Below are positions 58,364-64,000 of a stretch of 64,000 bases of DNA, piece by piece. The notes below the pieces were generated by a model that was not told the DNA's origin, did not search any database, and saw nothing but the letters and a program-made list of their open reading frames with translations. The stretch is from Petrolisthes cinctipes (lineage: Eukaryota > Arthropoda > Malacostraca > Decapoda > Porcellanidae). How positions within the stretch are numbered: the first letter of the stretch is position 1; each line of letters begins with the position of its first letter. The stretch lies in NCBI GenBank assembly GCA_033782935.1, contig JAWQEG010001323.1:853501-917500 (forward strand), written 5' to 3'. A program made the position numbers and the translations under genes.

Positions 58364-58556
58364 TTGTTTTCGAGGGTTTACAACACATAGAAATTGTAAT
58401 ACTACGTAACTGCAATACAACATTATTATTATTATTAGGTTTATTGTTTTGCTAATCACCGAGGTACTTGGTAAACCATTCATTGCAGTACTTACAGAAT
58501 AATGACCTCTCTTTACATGTAACCTGTGTAAGAATTACTGTGGCCAACCGTACTGT
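58364..58556 (+). repeat. Dispersed repeat family I, intact copy
   Basis: Uninterrupted reference copy: TGTTGTTTTCGAGGGTTTAC through (ATT)n to GCCAACCGTACTGT. Confidence 0.7.
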
Positions 58557-58589
58557 ATGTACAGTCGTGGTTAATAATAGCTCCGACGC

Positions 58590-59270
58590 CTCGCTCCTTC
58601 CGGGAACTCCCACCAAGGGGGTGGCCACGGCAGAAGAATCTCCAGTTCTCCCTGTTTCAGCACTCCCTCCTTACTTGGTCCATCCCCCCTCCCCCCTCAC
58701 ACTTCTCTCTCTCACATACTCTTCCACTCTGGTCTGCCATCTAACCGGAGGTCTACCTCTCACACCAGGTCCCACAACTTCACTATCGTACACCTTCTTT
58801 ACAAACTCCACACTTTGCATTCTCTCTACATGTCCAAACCATCTCATTGTATTACGCTTCACTCTCTCTACCACTCCACACTCAATACCAATTGCCTTCT
58901 CGCTCATACCACATCTCTCATACACACTCTCATTACTTTCTCCATCCCACCTTGTAAGTCCACATGCTCCTCTCAAGTAACTCATTTCCACAGCACCTAT
59001 TCTAGACTGATGAGCCCTACTCCATGTCCATGTCTCAGACGCATATGTCATTGTTGGTAGGATTATACTATTTCTCAGTCGCCTTTTCACTTCCATACTC
59101 ACACTTCTACCCTTCATAACCCTCCCCAGTGATCCTATGACCTGCCTGCCCCTCACTGCTCTCTCCCTAATTTCTCCTTCCATACTTCCATATTTACACA
59201 GAACTGTTCCCAGATACTTGAATTCCCTCACCTCCTCCATCTTCTCACCCACATAATAATAATCATCCAC
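58590..59270 (-). pseudogene. RTE-like LINE, C-terminal reverse transcriptase fragment
   Basis: About 200 open codons on the minus strand: EFKYLGTVLCKYGSMEGEIR, RLRNSIILPTMTYASETWTW, MSYLRGACGLTRWD, NTMRWFGHVERM, VRGRPPVRWQTRVEEYV. This is the thumb and C-terminal region found in RTE/BovB-like elements, where YLG and the WFGHVERM stretch are typical. The palm with YADD is missing, so it is 5'-truncated. It stops at 58671 (TGA) and non-coding 3' sequence runs to about 58590. A shorter relative is at 39595-39865. Confidence 0.8.
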
Positions 59271-59492
59271 ATGAGTATCTCAAACAATTTACTGTCTAAT
59301 GTTTTCATAATGTATTCACATAATAATATAATGTTATTGTTTTAAGTAGTGTGTAGCGGCTTGTAGTAAATTAAAAGATGGTAATTAACTTATTTATTGG
59401 AAAGTTAATCAGCTAAGGAACAGAGGGAAGCTGTCAAACTCTTACGTGAGTTACCCATTTATGGATGATTATTTTTGACCATGACTGTATAT
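59258..59492. mobile_element. Family D element
   Basis: ATAATCATCCACATGAGTAT at the left; GGATGATTATTTTTGACCAT with GACTGTA at the right. It shares GTCTAATGTTTTCATAATGT and GGGAAGCTGTCAAACTCTTA with other copies. Its left end coincides with the 5' truncation point of the RTE fragment. Confidence 0.65.
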
Positions 59493-59805
59493 ACAAAGCA
59501 AGTCCCAGGGTCTCCCACCAAAGGGAAGGACCGTCATAGAGGGTATAGTAAGTAAGTCAGGTGACAACAAAGCGTCAGGGAGGTCATCCCACATGGTACA
59601 GCCACAATCAAATATCCACCCACACTTTTCTTCCATCGTAGTAAATATATTGGTAATAAAGAACAACACGTGTATGATTTTGCAGCACCTCATAATAATA
59701 ACTGAGGGGGTTGAGTTGACGTAAGGTGTCGTATGATTATATTTTGATATGATACTGATTTATTTGCACGATGGAAGGAGAGTGCCGGTGGTTATTTGAT
59801 TGTGG
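59493..59805. other. No gene; weak internal repeat
   Basis: GTACAGCCACAATCAAATATCCACC (59600) is mirrored by GGTTATTTGATTGTGGCTGTACAC (59789), suggesting another inverted-repeat element of about 0.2 kb spanning this stretch. Not classified. Confidence 0.4.
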
Positions 59806-59915
59806 CTGTACACTCGTAATCCACAATCCCTAGTCCACCTGAGTCGAAGCCCGAGATCTGTAGCAGGCGGTTTCTAGACAACAGCCCACCCAAAGCCTTC
59901 ATTGGTTTAAAATGT
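59806..59915 (-). repeat. Dispersed repeat family C, copy
   Basis: Inverse of 56362-56455: AATCCACAATCCCTAGTCCA, TCGAAGCCCGAGATCTGTAG, AGGCGGTTTCTAGACAACAG. Confidence 0.65.
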
Positions 59916-60039
59916 GTGTGACGCCTAATATCAAACAATCAATCCTTCTCTTGTGTGGGACATGTTTTGTACCAACAAGTGGGTTGAACTTTCATCCCGA
60001 TCCTCCCTTTGTAAGCTAAGGAGGTAATACACTTTTGGT

Positions 60040-60158
60040 ACATTGGAGAGCCTTGATTCCTTCAACAAGATCAGCTTAACAAAGAATAATGGTGACTTGT
60101 TGCTTGGAATAGTTTGGAGGAATCATTTGCTCCAGATTTACCAACATTGTATCTGTAC
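60040..60158 (-). repeat. Dispersed repeat family A, copy
   Basis: ATTGGAGAGCCTTGATTCCT, TTGTTGCTTGGAATAGTTTG, TTGCTCCAGATTTACCAACA. Confidence 0.65.
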
Positions 60159-60170
60159 AATCCCCATAGT

Positions 60171-60811
60171 TTAACCCCCAGAGTCCGGGCAGCGGGATTT
60201 CCCGCTCGGTCGACAGAGGCCGGGCAGCGGGAAATCCCGCTCTGTCGACAGAGTCCGGGCAGCGGGAAATCCCGCTTTTGGTAATTTATGGGGAAAAACG
60301 CCAAATTTGTCGGGATTTTTTTTGATCTGGCTATACTTCACCACCAGACCTTTTCATCCCCACATTCAATTAGTGTGTGCTTGACCGTGACAATGGCTGG
60401 GCGTAGTGAAGAAAATACGGGCTCGTTCGATTCGGTGTATCCTACCGCGCTGCCGGGCGAAACCTCTCTTGTAACCTCCACTCCGCGGGTGCAACCAGCT
60501 AGATTGAGTCACAGCCACGCTCACAAAGCGAACGCAGCCTCGCTCTCACGGGAAAAGTGACCTCCATTCCTCACTTGATTTCTCGGCAATGGAGTGTCCT
60601 AGAGAGCTGGGGTTGGTTTTAATGGAAAGAGGAGGAGTTGATGGTGAGTACACAAGCAAATTTAAGTTGTTCAGTATTGTAGTTTAGACGTAGGGAGTAA
60701 GAGAAGCAGAGTGATTTTCCGGGAAATACCCGGACAGGCAGGGTAAAAGTTAGTAGTGCGCCCAGAACCACAGAACGTATTTCCATTCTTGGCCCGTCCC
60801 GGAGGGGTTAA
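60171..60811 (+). mobile_element. piggyBac-like non-autonomous element with TTAA ends
   Basis: TTAACCCCCAGAGTCCGGGC at 60171 is mirrored by GCCCGTCCCGGAGGGGTTAA ending at 60811. TTAA flanks with CCC...GGG ends are the piggyBac signature. Just inside the left end a 44-bp GC-rich unit with the palindrome GCGGGAAATCCCGC is repeated about 2.5 times (60180-60285). A short GC-rich reading frame follows at 60393. No DDD transposase core is present, so it is probably an internal deletion derivative. Confidence 0.8.
60393..60560 (+). CDS. Short reading frame within the piggyBac-like element
   Basis: ATG in a favourable context (GACAATGG) starts 55 codons ending TGA at 60558-60560: MAGRSEENTGSFDSVYPTAL and onward, rich in Ser, Thr and Pro, then LSHSHAHKANAASLSREK. 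It could be the N-terminus of the lost transposase, since such proteins begin with an acidic disordered region, but no domain is recognised. A possible donor GATG|GTGAGT lies at 60640. Confidence 0.3.
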   Translation: MAGRSEENTGSFDSVYPTALPGETSLVTSTPRVQPARLSHSHAHKANAASLSREK

Positions 60812-61500
60812 GGCTTTTTTCTCTTAATTTAAGGAATTTTCTCTGTATAATTGTTGGGTTTGGGAGTTGTGTCTTTATTTGTTGTGTATAAGTAAAATAG
60901 TTACGATTAACAAGTTTTAAAATAATTTCACATCGTAATATCATATTTCAATAACTATTCAAGTAGGAGTGACGTCTGAAGTGAGGACTGTAGTGCTATC
61001 TAGAGAGATGTCCGAGGGCAGTGATGCCAACTCAAATTTTGGAATCCGCTAGACTAGTCAAGAAAATCCGCTAAATCATAGGTAAAGCTCTTACAATTTT
61101 CCGCTAGATTGGCTTTTAAAATTCGCTAGTTACTCTTGTAAAGTTCAATTTTATTTCCGCTATATAATTTCTAAATCCGCTAGATCTAGCCAAAAATCCG
61201 CCAATTTTACTTCACTCTAGCTCCAGGGCCAAAGCCTCTTATATTTCCATAGAGGCCATGTCTCTTATAACTACTCCGTGCCTCCAGTGTTTTCTCTGAT
61301 GATCAGAAGAAACTTCGGTCATCCTGTCCTTTGTGAGTTATTCTTCCACTTGTGCTGATAAATAAGTATGTATATATAAATTATATAGTCTGTCCCGCCT
61401 AAGGTGGCGGAGGAGCCCTGCCTCTCTGGGACATTCCTGGATGTATCTGATTGGCAGATGATGGAAAGGGGATGTTTATGTTTAGAGTCATTTTGGTCAC
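60812..61500. other. No gene; short irregular repeats
   Basis: 61040-61205 repeats words like AATCCGCTAGA and TTCCGCTAGATTG about seven times on an irregular spacing of 20-40 bp. The rest is AT-rich. Confidence 0.4.
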
Positions 61501-61504
61501 ACCA

Positions 61505-61765
61505 TGGGTCACACACATACACACACACACACTCGTAGCATAGATATATATTATATAATAGGTATGTGTGTATATAGTTATATAATATATGTATATATAG
61601 TTAGATATATATTATATAATAGGTTATGTATGTGTGTATATAGTTATATAATATATCTATATATAGTTAGATATTTATTATATAATAGGTTATATATGTG
61701 TGTGTATATAGTTATATAATAGGTTATATGTGTGTATATAGTTATATAATATGTGTATATACAAT
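61505..61765. repeat. AT-rich tandem repeat
   Basis: About four to five units of 55-60 bp with ATTATATAATAGGTTAT and GTGTGTATATAGTTATATAA, preceded by a (CA)n run. Confidence 0.85.
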
Positions 61766-62151
61766 AAAATAAGGTATATAAGGGAGACAGGGGCAAGTTG
61801 ACACATTTGAAATAACTTCACTATTTACCGCTAGATAGCGTTGATACTTATACCACGTGACCATCGTGTGCTTCCTCAGTCACCAACGTGCAGCCAGCGA
61901 GAGAGGTTGCGTGATTTGTCTGGAGCTAGGAAAAGTTTAGTTTTGATGCTGGTTAGTAAATATTCATTCACTCACTCTTTTTCCTTTAACATCCATCTGG
62001 TTACAGATGAGTAATATTCAGTATAGCCATCATTTAAAGTAAGGTTTATGGGCTGTATGCCCTCGAAACAGATCATAAAAGGTTTCGTGGTATACATGGA
62101 AATTATTAGTTTTGAGAAATGACATAGTTGGGGTAAGTTGGCTCAACAACA

Positions 62152-63698
62152 ATGGGGCACGTTGTCATAGTGCCAATTTGCTCCACAGAATACATGTATT
62201 ATTTTGGTCCTCGTAGTTCTGGAGCAGCCAATCCATCAGGATGGATGAAAGAGTCACATTTTCTAAAGTTTTTACAGTATTTTGTCAAATACACTAAATG
62301 CTCTATAGAAAAAACAGTTCTTTCGTTGCTAGACAATCATGGCTCGCATTTGTCCATACAAGGCCTTGATTTTCGTAAAGCCAGTGGCATCACCGTCTTC
62401 TCATTTCCACCACACTGCTCACACAGGCTGCAGTCACTTGATGTTAGTGTCTACGGACCTCTTAACCCTTAAATGCCTATTGACCAAATATCACGTCACC
62501 GCGAATTTAGGCCTTGAAGCCGATTGACGTAATATAAAGCCGGTAGAAAAAAAACTGCTTGGGCTATATCTAGCCATTTCATTGGTAACACTGGTTAGGT
62601 TGGGCCTTCAGTGAGTGGTGTCACTGGTGTGAGAGGGAAATGGTTCACTCGTCATATATACGCAATGAAAATACGCTCGCTCACGTTTTCTAATTTTTAG
62701 TTTTTTTTTAGGGGTAACTACTTTATTACTCATAGCGCTGCTGTACGCAAACCAGTGGACCTAGGAAACTTTAGTTTACAGATTCTGGTGTGTAAAATCA
62801 AGCTCTACAAATCTGTAATAACAAAATTTACCTAAACGAAACTTTAAAAATCACCCTGATTTTGCGGTTCACGCTCCAGTAGCGGTAGGGAGATTGCGGT
62901 TCTTAGGGGTTAAGAAATATGTCAATAGAGCAAATGACTCGTAGATGACTTCACATCCTGGATCAACTATGACCATTTATGATATTCCAGACGTAGTTTC
63001 CACAGCTTTTCCACTTGCTGTAAATCCAGCTAATATATTGGCTGGGTTTAGGGCTGCAGGAATTTCACCCTTCAACAGAGACATATTCCAGGATTCTGAT
63101 TTTATGAGTGCATATGTGACGGACAGACCACAGGAAGACGTTCAACAAGAAACAGCCAATGAAAACAGTGTTCAGCAACAGATAAATTTCCGTGATAACA
63201 CACAGCAATGATACCACACAGAATCTTATTGCAACAGACCAACCAAAATCTTGTTCAGTCAATGATGTCGCTAGCCTTCAAGACGTGAATGAACTTACAC
63301 CATCTACATCTGGACTCTCTGAGAAGAAAGCTCCCACACCTGAAACACTTAGACCTTTGCCTAAAGCAAGTTCCAGGAAGAAAAATTGAGTGAATAAGAG
63401 GAAACGCTTCTCTGCCATTCTCACTGACACATCCGTGAAAAATGCACTGGAAAAAATATCTACACAAAAAACACACAAGGCTAAGAAAAACTTATTTTCA
63501 ACAACGAAAAAACCTAGATCAGAGAAATCAAAACTTGTTCATTATGACAGAGAAAGCTCAGAGGAAGAGGACGGTCTCTGTTTGGTGTGTTGGAGCCTTT
63601 TTCCAAAAGTAAGCTAAGGGAAGTGTGGATACAGTGTAGAGTGTGTAACTTTGCTTTATATATGCCAAAACTGTGACTCGGATGATGATTTAGATTAA
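62152..63698 (+). pseudogene. pogo/Tigger-like (DDE_1) transposase, split by a MITE
   Basis: 62152-62461 encodes KTVLSLLDNHGSHLS and FPPHCSHRLQSLDVSVYGPL. These are the second and third acidic catalytic motifs (DNH..S and LD.S.FGP) of pogo-type DDE_1 transposases. The HTH and CENP-B-like N-terminus and the first aspartate are not visible. The MITE at 62462-62913 interrupts the frame exactly at a TTAA. Beyond it come an in-frame TAG, AGFRAAGISPFNRDIFQ, and a basic tail. A frame change near 63205, a TGA at about 63389 and a TAA at about 63617 follow, with the cysteine-rich end and final TAA at 63696-63698. Confidence 0.8.
62462..62913. mobile_element. piggyBac-type MITE inside the pogo-like transposase
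   Basis: TTAACCCTTAAATGCC at the left and GCGGTTCTTAGGGGTTAA at the right. TTAA target duplication with CCC/GGG ends indicates piggyBac-type insertion. 452 bp, non-coding. A truncated copy accompanies pogo copy 1 at 46312-46735. Confidence 0.82.
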
Positions 63699-64000
63699 GT
63701 TTAGCTCAAATTAAGTGACCTATATTCATTTCTGATGAGGAAATATAATTATTTTCAACATAATACATGAGGCCTAGTCTTTTTTGTGATAATAAGTTAC
63801 TTTCTTCAATAAAACAATATATATTTTATATTGCTTTGGAACTGAATATTTTTTAAATGAAGCTTTATGGATATTCTGTATCTAAAACTATAATACATAG
63901 ATCTAAGTTGCCATTAATAAGTGATATGTCAATTTACCCATAGTTTGTGACAACTTACCCATATATGGGGTATGTTGGTACACTTTATTTATTTATTTAT

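Larger units (their letters stand above)
61786..63990 (+). mobile_element. pogo-like element locus, copy 2
   Basis: Left end near CAGGGGCAAGTTGACACA (61786). The right side has CAATTTACCCATAGTTTGTG and ACAACTTACCCATATATGGG near 63930-63970. The GGG(C/T)AAGTTG words at the two ends are inverted, consistent with terminal repeats, but the right end may be cut by the window. It contains a broken transposase and a piggyBac-type MITE. Confidence 0.65.

Overview
The window is animal nuclear DNA. It has spliced genes with GT/AG introns, abundant (AT)n, (CT)n and (TTA)n microsatellites, and a dense nested population of non-LTR, LTR, hAT, P, Tc1/pogo, piggyBac and Harbinger-like elements. This mix suggests an arthropod, and a decapod crustacean is my best guess. 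That is inference from composition; no organism-specific marker was identified. I see no bacterial features and no CRISPR array.

The one well-supported host gene is on the plus strand, 9325-30906. I assembled it as eight exons (9325-9403, 10898-11088, 11536-11645, 16273-16495, 19569-19746, 20335-20487, 27962-28143, 30733-30906). All junctions are GT/AG and the phases agree, giving a 429-residue Cys-loop receptor subunit. It has a signal peptide, the nicotinic acetylcholine receptor (nAChR) loop A, B and D motifs, a 13-residue Cys-loop and four membrane segments. It lacks the vicinal cysteines of alpha subunits, and its pore-lining segment has lost the usual acidic rings and carries a Pro-Leu-Arg entry. 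About 94% of the locus is intron, filled with repeats.

Region by region: 1-9324 upstream holds a hAT MITE with a perfect 8-bp target duplication, several palindromic repeats, two Harbinger-like elements with MADF remnants, and a 0.65-kb inverted duplication whose right arm abuts exon 1. 9325-30906 is the receptor gene. Intron 3 holds a decayed Jockey-like LINE. Intron 4 holds a minisatellite made of donor-like units and a G/C-strand-switching minisatellite. Intron 6 holds a LINE fused to a Ty3/Gypsy fragment. Intron 7 holds a series of 12-nt units that look like microexons, a solo LTR and a foldback-like element. 31-39 kb holds two candidate small exons and a nearly complete LINE inserted in a Harbinger-like element with a 12-bp target duplication. 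39-47 kb holds SINE, RTE and foldback-like elements, a truncated third LINE copy and a pogo-like transposase end. 47-54 kb holds a broken hAT transposase and a broken P-element-like transposase facing away from each other. 54-64 kb holds a solo LTR, more palindromic repeats, a candidate minus-strand exon, a 0.45-kb minisatellite, an RTE-like fragment, a piggyBac-like element, and a second copy of the pogo-like locus with a piggyBac-type MITE inside its transposase.

The elements do not form a pathway. What links them is layering: LINE into Harbinger, MITE into transposase, SINE into MITE into foldback. Element-derived sequence repeatedly lies next to the receptor's splice sites and 5' end.
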